Source: CAYXEN01 sp964464035 (GTDB lineage Bacteria; Krumholzibacteriota; Krumholzibacteriia; WVZY01). From it: a stretch of DNA of 64,000 nt. A program made the position numbers and the translations under genes. This document shows, in pieces, positions 17,361-26,597 of the stretch. How positions within the stretch are numbered: position 1 is the stretch's first letter; every line of letters starts with the position of its first letter. Below the pieces are notes generated by a model. That model saw only the letters and a program-made list of their open reading frames with translations, searched no databases and was not told the origin of the DNA. Where the stretch lies: the NCBI GenBank assembly GCA_964464035.1, contig CAYXEN010000005.1, positions 1-64,000 on the forward strand, written 5' to 3'.

Positions 17361-18692
17361 CTATCTTATTATGATCAACTTGCCGTAGAGACTCTCTCCC
17401 TTGCTGTCCTCGATCTTGAAGATATACACTCCGGAAGCCACTTCCTCCCCGCTCCTGTTCCTCGTGTCCCAGGCGATGTTTCCGGAGGTGCTGTGGTGAT
17501 CGATCTCCCATACGAGATCTCCCGCGGTGGTATAAATGGACAGCTTGCAGTCGGAAGGTACGTTGACGAACCTGACCTTGTTGTCGGGGTAGTTGTGATA
17601 ATTCGGGGTGGTATATGCGCTCCCGCCGGTCCTGAATGGATTCGGAACGACGTAGATCTTGCGGAGATTGTCTTGAGGTTGCACCTGGATATCGACCCTC
17701 GTGAACATGTCCGGGCAAGGAAGAGTCCTCATCACCGTCGCGGTATCGGGATCCATGTTGCAATAGGCGAAACTGTCGATCTTGAAGAGCCCCTGTCTCC
17801 GCGAACTTATATTGTAGCCGCGATCGAACGTAGACACGGCGTATCCATAGGAAAACCCGTTGAAAGCATTGTAATCCACCCAGAAGAACTCATCGTCCCC
17901 CAGCGGCATGTCCAGCCTTCGGTTTTGATTCGTCGAAATGCATATGACACCCGGATCGAAGAAAAATGATCCGTTCCTGCGCAGTTCCGGCACGATGCCG
18001 TAGAAATACAATGAATCGCAGAAAGACCCGGCGAAGGCTTCTTCCTTGGATACCTCTCCTATGATCTCGATATCTTCGAGGTTACCAGAATCGTCGTATA
18101 CGCCCCGCCATATGTGAAAACCTTCGAAATCCTCGCAGCCGACAAAGAACACACCGTTGCTGTCCACTATGCCGGGGCTGAAACTGAGATCGATTCCGAG
18201 ATCCAGCGTGTCGCCGGAGACTTGATTGATGAAAAGCCAATCGATCGTATCGCCGGGATTATAATATGAGGCACCGATATCGATGATATTACGCCAGTTT
18301 TCCTCTCCCTGGATCTCGTACTGAATCATTATGGACGCCGAATCTCCCAGCACTCCATAATTCAAGGCCCTGGCGACTATCGTTATGTCACGGTCGCCAT
18401 TGTACGCCCCGGAGGTGCGCGGAACGGAAAGAAGGGAATCCGGTGTCACGACTCCCCATTCACTGAGATCCGGAGAATGAACAAGCGCTCCCAGACTGTC
18501 GGGGATGCCCTTGAAAGTAAGGTACACGATATAATTGCCGGTCGACGCGACACCGGTCGTATTCAAACTTACCAACTGCGGATTGTACAGGATCAATGTA
18601 TCCTGGTTTGCAGCAGCTAAGGAAATACAAGGGATCAAGAGCAGCAGGAAGAGAAGCAGCAATCCCTTGCCCTCCCTGGGTAAAAAGAACAT
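17361..18692 (-). CDS. Secreted protein with FlgD-like sorting tail
   Basis: A 443-residue protein with a signal peptide (GLLLLFLLLLIPCISLAAA). The body (residues 30-330) is beta-rich with no recognised enzyme motif; it contains a calcium-loop-like pattern and aromatic-rich strands (DFEGFHIWRGVYDDSGNLEDIEIIGE). The last 90 residues form the FlgD Ig-like sorting module: KIYVVPNPFRTGGSA, then KLSIYTTAGDLVWEIDHHSTSGNIAWDTRNRSGEEVASGVYIFKIED, ending LIIIR. It is probably exported to the surface. It sits 23 nt after a lipoprotein gene and has AAGGAGG upstream of ATG, so it is translated from the same transcript. Function is unknown. Confidence 0.78.
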   Translation of the reverse strand: MFFLPREGKGLLLLFLLLLIPCISLAAANQDTLILYNPQLVSLNTTGVASTGNYIVYLTFKGIPDSLGALVHSPDLSEWGVVTPDSLLSVPRTSGAYNGDRDITIVARALNYGVLGDSASIMIQYEIQGEENWRNIIDIGASYYNPGDTIDWLFINQVSGDTLDLGIDLSFSPGIVDSNGVFFVGCEDFEGFHIWRGVYDDSGNLEDIEIIGEVSKEEAFAGSFCDSLYFYGIVPELRRNGSFFFDPGVICISTNQNRRLDMPLGDDEFFWVDYNAFNGFSYGYAVSTFDRGYNISSRRQGLFKIDSFAYCNMDPDTATVMRTLPCPDMFTRVDIQVQPQDNLRKIYVVPNPFRTGGSAYTTPNYHNYPDNKVRFVNVPSDCKLSIYTTAGDLVWEIDHHSTSGNIAWDTRNRSGEEVASGVYIFKIEDSKGESLYGKLIIIR

Positions 18693-18715
18693 CGCGTTAT
18701 TCCTCCTTAAGTATG

Positions 18716-21001
18716 CTATTTATGAGGTAATTGCCACTCCCCGAACAGAATCACATCAAGAGCCTGCTTTATCTTGTCGTGATCGAAATAGTAAGGCTCG
18801 AATCCCCAGAGCGCACTCCTTGCAGGAATACCGTTCGGAGGGACGACATCCGCGTAAGTGGAGGTCCATGTAGCTACTATGGTATTGTCGACAACGGAGT
18901 TAGGATTCATCGTCATTTGCCTGAACATGGGCTGCATGCAACTCCTCGGTCTCTTCTTGTAAGTGATCAGAGCGGTGTCACACGCGAAGTAGCGAGGGTT
19001 GTAGAGCTCAGTGGAGTATCCGACATTCTCATAGAAGTACCCCGGCTGCGTGACGATGGGATCCAGAGGTATCGAATCGGGGAATTGATAGCCGTTGTAA
19101 TCGTTGTAGTCGTCCCTTATCGCTACCTTCATCCCGTCCTCCTCGATCGATCGCCTGCCGACAGGGCAGAAATCGCTTCGGTATTGAACGGCCGAAGCCG
19201 ATACGTCCAGGACATCGAGACAGAACTCGTTGTACGCGAAGGATGTCGACCCGATGGGGCCGTCACGATAACTGCCATCCTGATCGCCGCCGGACTCGTA
19301 GAGCAGAATGAGGGGGAACTTGGCGCCGGACGAGCTCAAGAAATAGCTGCGATTTACGCTCATGGACATGGGCTCGGTACCGCAGATCAGGACGTGTCCG
19401 CCGGCAGCCATGAAGAGTGAAAGCATGTTCGGCTGCACCTTGCCCCCTCCACCGGTATCCGACGGTTTCTTGAACTTGATAAGCTGGTAGAGCATCGTCA
19501 CAGTGTTGAGCGCGTTGTGCTTCCCCATAACGTCCCAAATAATGGATTTATACTTCGCAATCTGTTCGATCGGCAGGTCGGAAGACCTGTCGACCTCTAT
19601 CATATCGGTCAAGGGATCGAACGTGCTCACGTCTTGAAGCATTTGCAGCCAGAAAGCATCGTGCTCTTCATCGTTCGGAATGGCTCCCTTTGTTTCGGTT
19701 ATCCCCAGCCCGTCCAAGAAGTCGTCCACCATGAGCAGGTCCTTCGTCATGGTGAAAGGTATGATGTTCACCTTGAAGCCGACCCGGGTTTTCAGGCCGG
19801 AGTTGTCGATCACCTCGACGTGGAAAGTATGGCTGCCGAAGAAGAAGGTGCGCGGAGGCGAATAGGCATAGGTTCCGACGAAGTTGGTGAAATCGATCTC
19901 CCAATCCTCGTCGTTGTTGGGATCCACTACGTCCCACCCATACCTGTAACCCACGACCAGCCCCCCGTAATAATCCGCCGATGCGCTCCACTTGAATTGC
20001 AACGGGACCCCTTCGGGAAGATCGAAAATGACAAGAGGCGTGGAGACACTTGCACCTGATAGGTTTCCCACGAAACGATTGAAGACGGTCAGTATCGGCC
20101 CGGTGCTCATGTGGGCGGCGAGAATCCTCCTCACGTTGTGCGCTTCATCGAAGGTGGATGTAACGGCGCCGGCTTCATCCTTGGCCTGGACCGCGAAGAT
20201 ATAGTTCTGGCCTATATCCATCGTGGGCGAGACGGCGAATTTGCCCGAATCCCCCGGGGCCTTGTATGGAATCCAGCCGGTGGGCCATCTGTCGGATACC
20301 GAAGTCCAGGAGCTATCGGGAGCATGCCTTATGTAATCGACTGTTTCGTCGAAACTGTGGTTGATAAGGGGCGTGAGAATCCATCTTACCGAGTCGGGAT
20401 CCTGCGTCCTGCTCAACTGATCTATGTAATCGCGGGCCGTCCACTTGAAAGTCGTAATAGGCGGGACCATCGCAGGACTGGCCGGGCCGGTCTTGGTCGG
20501 AACCAAGATGTCTACGGTGGGGGAAAGGGTCCTCGCAGTGAAAGTGCGGTACACTATCTTGTCGTTCGAAGTGATGGCGCCGTGATCGTCCACCGCGCGT
20601 ATGAAGAAGGTATGAGATCTTCGGAATTCGGCTACCCAGTCCGGATTTGTCGTATCGGCCGGCAAATCAGCTGAAAACACGAAGGTCGAATCGTTCGACG
20701 AGACGTTCTTCCACAAGCTGTCCCTTTCGAACGACTCGAACAAGGCGTCATTGATCACGATTCCTTCCGGCGGGTTGTTTGTAATCACGTACTGAAAATG
20801 CGAAATGACCCCGTCAGGGTCCCAACCACCCCAGTACAAGTGGATGAAATAGCTGTTTACCGAACCTTCCGGAGGAGCGCTGGAAAGCCAAACCTCAGGC
20901 GGCTCGTTGGTGTACTGCTCGCCGGAAAAATTCTCCAGGCAGCCCGTGGCCAAAGCCGCCAGGGCAGCTGCGATAAACACAAGGATCGTGATCTTTTTCA
21001 T
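18716..21001 (-). CDS. Large lipoprotein of unknown function, paralogue of the upstream gene
   Basis: A 761-residue protein starting at ATG 21001 with GGGAAGAG upstream. A lipoprotein signal (ILVFIAAALAALATGC) is followed by NEPPEVWLSSAPPEGSVNSYFIHLYWGGWDPDGVISHFQYVITN, an Ig/fibronectin-like motif that is closely matched in the next gene upstream (NQAPETELWYAPPDSTDYEYLVHIYWRGLDKDG). Further Ig-like strands follow (YRTFTARTLSPTVDILVP, FKWTARDYIDQLSRTQDPDSVRWILTPL), and residues 440-700 look like a second domain (DLLMVDDFLDGLGITET...GGHVLICGTEPMSMSV) that recalls gingipain-type or DUF4350-like Rossmann-fold secreted domains. No active site is recognised. It is anchored in the envelope by a lipid, not a sorting tail. 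Confidence 0.75.
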   Translation of the reverse strand: MKKITILVFIAAALAALATGCLENFSGEQYTNEPPEVWLSSAPPEGSVNSYFIHLYWGGWDPDGVISHFQYVITNNPPEGIVINDALFESFERDSLWKNVSSNDSTFVFSADLPADTTNPDWVAEFRRSHTFFIRAVDDHGAITSNDKIVYRTFTARTLSPTVDILVPTKTGPASPAMVPPITTFKWTARDYIDQLSRTQDPDSVRWILTPLINHSFDETVDYIRHAPDSSWTSVSDRWPTGWIPYKAPGDSGKFAVSPTMDIGQNYIFAVQAKDEAGAVTSTFDEAHNVRRILAAHMSTGPILTVFNRFVGNLSGASVSTPLVIFDLPEGVPLQFKWSASADYYGGLVVGYRYGWDVVDPNNDEDWEIDFTNFVGTYAYSPPRTFFFGSHTFHVEVIDNSGLKTRVGFKVNIIPFTMTKDLLMVDDFLDGLGITETKGAIPNDEEHDAFWLQMLQDVSTFDPLTDMIEVDRSSDLPIEQIAKYKSIIWDVMGKHNALNTVTMLYQLIKFKKPSDTGGGGKVQPNMLSLFMAAGGHVLICGTEPMSMSVNRSYFLSSSGAKFPLILLYESGGDQDGSYRDGPIGSTSFAYNEFCLDVLDVSASAVQYRSDFCPVGRRSIEEDGMKVAIRDDYNDYNGYQFPDSIPLDPIVTQPGYFYENVGYSTELYNPRYFACDTALITYKKRPRSCMQPMFRQMTMNPNSVVDNTIVATWTSTYADVVPPNGIPARSALWGFEPYYFDHDKIKQALDVILFGEWQLPHK

Positions 21002-21093
21002 TGCTCTTCCCTGCCTTTTTGAGACTCGGTGTGACCTCATCTCTTCATAGTATCTCCCGCTTCTACCGAAGCCGCCGCGCCCGGCACGAAGCA

Positions 21094-23045
21094 TTACGGA
21101 ACCAATTGCAGATAGAAACGAAATACCTTTTCTTGTGTCCATCTTCCGAAACGCGAAGTCGGATAATCGTTCAGCAATCTCCTCTCGGAGATCGGCTCGT
21201 TGGGATCCGGAGGACAGAGGAAGCTCTTCAAGTTCGCTCTGCGCAGAAACACGTATTGGATGAAATTCTCGCCGATGCCCGTGTCTCGGCCCTTCACCCG
21301 CATCTCATAAAGAATCGCATAGTTCTGGGTGCCGTTGTCGACCCCTATCCAAGAGGGCGGATTCGCGAAGATCGCATCGCCGTTGGGATCCAGGATGCCG
21401 TGATAGAAGGTCGCCTTGAACTGATCGTCCAGTTGGTTTACCGCTGGCCCTTCCACCCAGCTGTTGGCACGGGCGAATTGCTTGTCCGGCCCGGGAGGAT
21501 CCAGCCTCGTGAAAGAATATCTCCAGGTCTTTACGCCGGATCCGTCCAATTCCTTGGGGTGGTCATGACCGAAGGCCCTGATGTTGAACGTGAAAACCGT
21601 TTCGTAGTGGATGCCGAACTGGGAAGTGTCGTCCGGTACGGGATTGTGAGTGACGTCGGACCAACGCCACTTGATGGTATCACCGTCGGCGATCTTCTTG
21701 CCGAGATGATCCTCCAAGTAGAGCGAATCCAAGGTCGGATCGTAGTTTCCAACGATATGAACGAGGGCCGTCTTCTGCTGCCCTCCTACCATCGCGAACT
21801 CAGGCAATCCATCCTTGCGCCCGTTCTCATCCACGCTTCTCACCTCTATTTCGTACTCGACCGTCCCTATGTTCATACTGGTCGAATCGACGACTCCGCA
21901 GGGGTTGGTATCCTGGGGACCCTCGCTGGGCAGCAGGTGTGAATCGTCGTTTATCTCGTGGAACCTGGAAGACGTGGCGTGATAACGAACGAGGTACCTT
22001 ATGCACTTGTTCACATCGTCGTCGCAGAGAACCTTGTCCCTAGGGTTGTCCCACCCGCGGTAGTAAAGGGTTATCCAACTCCGGTAGGGAACGGTATCGG
22101 GGATTGCATCCGAGAAATTGATCTGCGCCGTGTCCGTCACCCCACCAACCTTGTAGATGTTGAGAATGCTGTATATCTCGGTGTCGGGATCGAAATTCAC
22201 CACAATCTGGCAGACACCTTTCGTGAAGCCGGCCGCATCCACCTCCGATTCCGCATTCGCTTCGTCCTTACACTGTGCCGCGAATCTGAATATCCCGCTG
22301 GGGATGACGACTTCAGGGTCACTATTGAGGAAGAAACGGTAGTTATCCGTCAAATCCTCCGTCCAGACGTTGGCTCCGGCTAAGTTGACGTTCGTCAAGG
22401 GAAACCACTTGTACGCCATGAGACGTCCATTGGTTGTGGAACCTTTGTAAATGATGGCGAAAGGCTTGTACATGCCTGCGGTATCGAGTTGTGCAGGATT
22501 GTAAGCGACGGTATCCAGAGCCACGTAGTTACCCTGCCCGTCGGTCGTCCAATCCGTAATCGTGAAAACTGTATCTTGGGCAGCTTGTCGATCGTGGCGA
22601 CGAATTCGATCGCCGCCGGAGTGGGATCTATCACTCCGTTGTCGTCGATCGCCGCAATATGAAACGCCTGGCGGTTCTTTTTCAGCCCTATTCCCCCCAC
22701 GTTCTTGTAGGCGGTGAACGAAAAGACGGAATCGGTGCGAGTCGTGAGCCTGCCCCGCATGTAGTCCTCTATCCGGTCCGCGGGATTCCACCTCTTCTCC
22801 TCCTGAGCCTCTATAGTGTCGGTGATCGTCCAGATGTACTTCATCACCGCCCCGTCCTTGTCCAGCCCCCGCCAGTAAATGTGCACGAGGTACTCGTAGT
22901 CCGTGGAATCGGGAGGCGCATACCACAGCTCTGTTTCCGGAGCCTGGTTCCTGTCGATCAAAGAGGGTTGGTTTCTGCGACACGATGCGATAGCTATGAT
23001 AAGACACAGCACACCAAGCAACAAAAAGCCCTTAGAGGATCTCAT
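21094..23045 (-). pseudogene. Lipoprotein gene split by a one-base frameshift
   Basis: Two reading frames join into one protein. The 5' part starts at ATG 23045 with AAGGAGAG upstream and a lipoprotein signal (FLLLGVLCLIIAIASC), running through LYW-type Ig strands to AAIEFVATIDKLP near 22580. The frame then shifts, and the next frame continues without a gap as DTVFTITDWTTDGQGNYVALD to VFRFYLQLVP, ending at 21094. Adding one C to the CCC run (plus-strand GGG at 22578-22580) restores a single 650-residue frame reading DKLPQDTVFTIT. It is a paralogue of the lipoprotein that follows 92 nt downstream. Either the gene is a recent pseudogene, or the base was lost in assembly. Later coding is intact over 490 codons, which favours a very recent loss or an error. 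Confidence 0.78.
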
Positions 23046-23106
23046 TCTCCAAACTCTCCTTAATTAACGTGGGGCATTAAAAGAGGACTGGCTTCGAAGT
23101 GCTTAA

Positions 23107-23136
23107 AATATAAAAGAATTCAACTTGGGGTGTCAA
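23107..23136 (-). promoter_or_regulatory. Sigma-70 promoter of the lipoprotein/surface operon
   Basis: Minus strand TTGACA, 18 nt, TATATT. Predicted start is about 23100, with a 55-nt leader to ATG at 23045. It follows the terminator of the gene to its right. Confidence 0.72.
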
Positions 23137-23175
23137 CGAAAATCTGCCGTGGGCTCCCGCCGCCCGCCCCAAAGC

Positions 23176-23205
23176 AAAGGGGCCGGCGCAAAGGCCGACC
23201 CCTTT
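23176..23205 (-). terminator. Intrinsic terminator of the large sorting-domain gene
   Basis: Minus strand AAAGGGGTCGGC, loop CTTTGC, GCCGGCCCCTTT forms a 12-bp stem with one G-T pair, followed by GCTTTGG. It begins 22 nt after the stop at 23228. Confidence 0.65.
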
Positions 23206-23227
23206 GTCAAGCAATGGCTTCCGAGAA

Positions 23228-26200
23228 TTACTTCAGGAGAACCATCTTCCTGGTCTTCGAGAAGTTCTTCGTAACCAGCTTGTAGAAGTACACACCGCTC
23301 GCTACCGGACGGCCGTTGTTGTCAAGGCCGTTCCATCTAACGGTGTACTTGTCTGGCTTCAACTCGTTGTTCTTCAACGTCTTGACCAGCTGGCCGGCAA
23401 CGTTGTAGACCTTCAGACTCACGTGAGCCCTCTCCTTGATGGAGAACTTGATCGTGGTCGTCGGGTTGAACGGGTTGGGATAGTTCTGATCCAGGCTGTT
23501 CACAAGAACGTTCGTCCTCGTGCCGGTAGGATCAGCTATCGGGTTCTCGAACCACCTGATGATGTCGATCAGGTGCTCGGTCCTGTCGTTCGGGAACTGC
23601 ACCACATCGTCACGGATGTAGTGGAAGCTGAAGCCTTCCAGGATCACCCTGGCCGTCATGTTCTGCGGCGTCGGGGTCTCCTGCGAGATCACCGCGGCGT
23701 GCAGACCGTCATTCTGGCCGGAGTAGAACATCTCCTGGCGCGCCGTGCCTGTCGGCTCGAGCACGTCGAAGTCGTTGATCAACGGACATCCGCCGAAGGC
23801 AACCAGCTTGTCGGGCGTTCCGCTGTGGTAGAAGATACCCGCAGGGTCACCTTCAACCAGCGGAGCTATCGCAGCACCCGCCGCGACGTGGTTGCCGTTC
23901 GTCAGGTTGTAGTTGATGTAATTGAACAACGCGATGAACGGAGCGCTGCCCAAGGTCTTCATTTCTTCCGCTATGTCGTCACCGGTTATGTAGAGACCGG
24001 GGTTCCACAGGGAAGAATTATCCAAGAAGGATTTCAGCAATTGAGCCGAAGGCGACTTCTCGGGGTTGCCGCTGCCGTCGCCGATCGTGCCCGTTCCCAG
24101 ATCTCCGGAGTTCCAGATGATCTTGTGGTAGACATCCGTTATCTGGCCCGCGCCTGCACGAGCACCGAGGCCGTTCGCCACGAGCGAAGACGGTCCCCTT
24201 ACGTCGTAGCGGTCGGGCGTGATGCCCATCAGCTGGAACGCCGTGTCGAAGTACGGCTGAGCGCCACGGCCGCTGAAGTCGTCCACATAGAGGATGTCGC
24301 TGTTGCCCGTAGGCAAGCACTGGACTTCCATGGGAGCGGCTTCGGCCTCGGACTGGATGCTCGTCGTACCGCTGCCCTGGCTCCAGTAAGTCGTGTTGCC
24401 GCTGGCGTCGGTCGCCGAGAAGTAGAAGTCGACCCTGTCCGGAGGTGCGAACAAGTTGTCGTTCAGATCGAAGCAGAACTTGTCCGGAGTAGGGTTGGTC
24501 ATCGCTTGATCCTGGTATACCGTGTCGCACTGGAACTGGTAGAAGCCGCCGGCAGTAGGACCACCGATGAGCGGGAACCGCGTAGGATCGTCGCTCAACG
24601 CCTGACCCGTCTGCCCGCCGGTCGAACGCACGTAGATGTATACGTCCGCTCTTCCACCGTTTCCACCCGTTCCGAGACCGACGTTGGGCTCGGACACGGT
24701 AACGACGCAGCTGTCACCAGGATAGATGCTCGGCGAGCTCGCCGGCATACGGTCGATCGCCATGTCCATCCTGACGGTTCCGGTCGTCGTACCATCAGTC
24801 GGGAAGTTGTCCTGGAAGAGGTCGATATCACGCACCGACCACACCGGCCCGATGTTGTTCACGCGGAAGAACCGCACTCTGTCGAACAACGGCGAATGGC
24901 TGTGGCATGCGCCGGTTCCGTAATAACCGCACCAGTAGAGACACATGTCTGCAACGCCGAGAGCCAATTGGATCTGGCTGGCTCCGGCGCTGATGAGGTC
25001 GCCGACACTCTGGAAGATGTGCAGCCAGTCAGGACCCGGGCCGTAGTACACGAAGTTCCTGTCCTTCCACGTCTGCGGGCACCCGCCTACGATGGAGCGG
25101 ACGTGCCAGACATAGAAGACCAGGTTGTCGAGAGGCAGGTTCCTGTAAGCGTAGAACTCGAAAACCGCCGTCGAAGCCGTCGCAGGAACCGGGTTACCGT
25201 AAATATCCTGAGTGAAATCGATATACGGCGACCAGATCTCGTTATTTATGTACTGCCCGGCGGCATTGTGATAAGGGACGACCTTCTGCTCCGGGTGACT
25301 CCCACCAAAGGCGGGGTCACAGTCATACACCCAGAGAGGATTGTTGTGGTTGAAGAATCCCCACAAGCAGGTGAGATCCTGCGTACACACATCCTGCTGA
25401 AGGACCGACACACCGGGGAAGAGACCCGCGAAATCCCCGAAGCCGCTGCCGGCATAAGCTGCCCACACGCCATCGCTGGTAGCGGTGGCGCCGACGGCCT
25501 CACCTTCGAAGTTCTCGCTGTTGACGACGCCGACGGTGTCGGAAACGCTTATGTCATCAACTATGAAGGCACCCTGGGTATCCCAGAGACCGTCCTCATC
25601 CGACCAAGCACCATCCGACTGGAAGTGGAAACGGATGTCTATGGTGCTGTTGGGAATCGTTCCCGAGGCAATCGCGGAACTGGCGGCAAGAAGCGTTCCC
25701 GCTCCCGTCAGGGTATAGAGGTTCACCCAACCGCCGGATGTGTCCGCGTAGTCGACGTAGGTATAGTCATACCCGGGCTCGGAATCGTAAAAGGCGCTGA
25801 ACGTGAAGGTCACGTCTCCAGCGACGGCGATACCGTTGCCCGTGGTCTCGAAATACTGGTTCCAGCCGTTTCCGTATCCCGGAAGCGCCAGGTACCCGCA
25901 CCAAGGAGCGGCCGTGTCGGCTCTGTGACCGCACCACATCGATTGCGCGCCGCTCACTGGACGATATGTGTCGACGTGGAACATAGTGCCGGGCTGTGCC
26001 GTCAGGTCGACAGAGGTCCAACCTTCGGCATTGCACTGGCCGCTAACGTCGAACGTATATTCCGCCAGAACATAAGTATCCGCCTGAGCCGACGAAAAAA
26101 GCCCATCGAGTGGGCGGTCGGTCAGGTTGTTGTAAACCTGGATACTCTTCTGAGCGTTGTTCTTTGCCACCGGCCGCGCCATCACCAGCGATGACAGTGC

Positions 26201-26239
26201 GAACAGAAGGCAAAAAGAAACAATTAATGCTTTTTTCAT
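23228..26239 (-). CDS. Large secreted protein with FlgD-like sorting tail
   Basis: A 1003-residue protein starting at ATG 26239, preceded by GGGGGGAA. A signal peptide (ALIVSFCLLFALSSLVMA) is followed by a beta-rich region with lectin-like jelly-roll patterns (YVLAEYTFDVSGQCNAEGWTSVDLT...FETTGNGIAVAGDVTFTFSAFYDSEPGYDYTYVDYADTSGGWV), a central segment with a GFYQFQCDTVY pattern and Cys pairs, and a Rossmann-like stretch (ILYVDDFSGRGAQPYFDTAFQLMGI) also seen in gingipain-type secreted proteins. The C-terminus is a textbook sorting domain: LDQNYPNPFNPTTTIKFSI...VYNVAGQLVKTLKN...VRWNGLDNNGRPVASGVYFYKLV...KMVLLK. It has a strong promoter, long leader and terminator, so it is probably a highly expressed single gene. 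Catalytic function, if any, is unknown. Confidence 0.85.
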   Translation of the reverse strand: MKKALIVSFCLLFALSSLVMARPVAKNNAQKSIQVYNNLTDRPLDGLFSSAQADTYVLAEYTFDVSGQCNAEGWTSVDLTAQPGTMFHVDTYRPVSGAQSMWCGHRADTAAPWCGYLALPGYGNGWNQYFETTGNGIAVAGDVTFTFSAFYDSEPGYDYTYVDYADTSGGWVNLYTLTGAGTLLAASSAIASGTIPNSTIDIRFHFQSDGAWSDEDGLWDTQGAFIVDDISVSDTVGVVNSENFEGEAVGATATSDGVWAAYAGSGFGDFAGLFPGVSVLQQDVCTQDLTCLWGFFNHNNPLWVYDCDPAFGGSHPEQKVVPYHNAAGQYINNEIWSPYIDFTQDIYGNPVPATASTAVFEFYAYRNLPLDNLVFYVWHVRSIVGGCPQTWKDRNFVYYGPGPDWLHIFQSVGDLISAGASQIQLALGVADMCLYWCGYYGTGACHSHSPLFDRVRFFRVNNIGPVWSVRDIDLFQDNFPTDGTTTGTVRMDMAIDRMPASSPSIYPGDSCVVTVSEPNVGLGTGGNGGRADVYIYVRSTGGQTGQALSDDPTRFPLIGGPTAGGFYQFQCDTVYQDQAMTNPTPDKFCFDLNDNLFAPPDRVDFYFSATDASGNTTYWSQGSGTTSIQSEAEAAPMEVQCLPTGNSDILYVDDFSGRGAQPYFDTAFQLMGITPDRYDVRGPSSLVANGLGARAGAGQITDVYHKIIWNSGDLGTGTIGDGSGNPEKSPSAQLLKSFLDNSSLWNPGLYITGDDIAEEMKTLGSAPFIALFNYINYNLTNGNHVAAGAAIAPLVEGDPAGIFYHSGTPDKLVAFGGCPLINDFDVLEPTGTARQEMFYSGQNDGLHAAVISQETPTPQNMTARVILEGFSFHYIRDDVVQFPNDRTEHLIDIIRWFENPIADPTGTRTNVLVNSLDQNYPNPFNPTTTIKFSIKERAHVSLKVYNVAGQLVKTLKNNELKPDKYTVRWNGLDNNGRPVASGVYFYKLVTKNFSKTRKMVLLK

Positions 26240-26525
26240 CGTATTCCCCCCATCGTTGCTGAGAAGGAAAAGTGAATACGCGAAAACCAAATTTAGTAGT
26301 CTTCAACGAAGACCATGACAAAGAGGCAAAGATAAACGCAGTCTGAAACGACCTTTTTTCACCTCCTTCAAAAACTCGTTTCAGGGTTGACGTTCATGTA
26401 AACCGTTGAGTGAACAAACAGTCGAGTAAAAGATAGCTCCAACGGTGGTCGGCTTGGTTCGCACACCTGCGTGTGCTTCCAACAAGCAAGTGGAATTGCT
26501 TTTCACAACCCTTTGCCCCTAGTCT
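26240..26525 (-). other. Long structured leader of the large secreted protein gene
   Basis: About 285 nt separate the predicted transcription start from ATG 26239. The minus strand holds GCACACGCAGGTGTGC, a GC-rich hairpin, and the 9-bp inverted repeat CTGAAACGA...TCGTTTCAG (26376-26384 with 26343-26351), whose 24-nt loop contains the strong ribosome-site-like AAGGAGGTGA even though no gene follows it directly. A nine-codon ORF (MNVNPETSF) ends just before it. No known riboswitch pattern is recognised. Confidence 0.5.
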
Positions 26526-26531
26526 GGCTAA

Positions 26532-26561
26532 AGCATACCATAAAAACGGGGAAAATGTCAA
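26532..26561 (-). promoter_or_regulatory. Sigma-70 promoter of the large secreted protein gene
   Basis: Minus strand TTGACA, 18 nt, TATGCT. It lies immediately downstream of the glyS stop at 26598, and the predicted start near 26525 begins a long leader. Confidence 0.7.
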
Positions 26562-26597
26562 GAGGCGATATCCGGAATCACTCGTAATTACAAGTAG

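Noticed and set aside
23204..26194. 996-codon plus-strand reading frame opposite the large sorting-domain gene
   Set aside because: The minus-strand frame has a signal peptide, sorting tail, promoter and terminator; the plus frame is Arg/Val-rich antisense noise.
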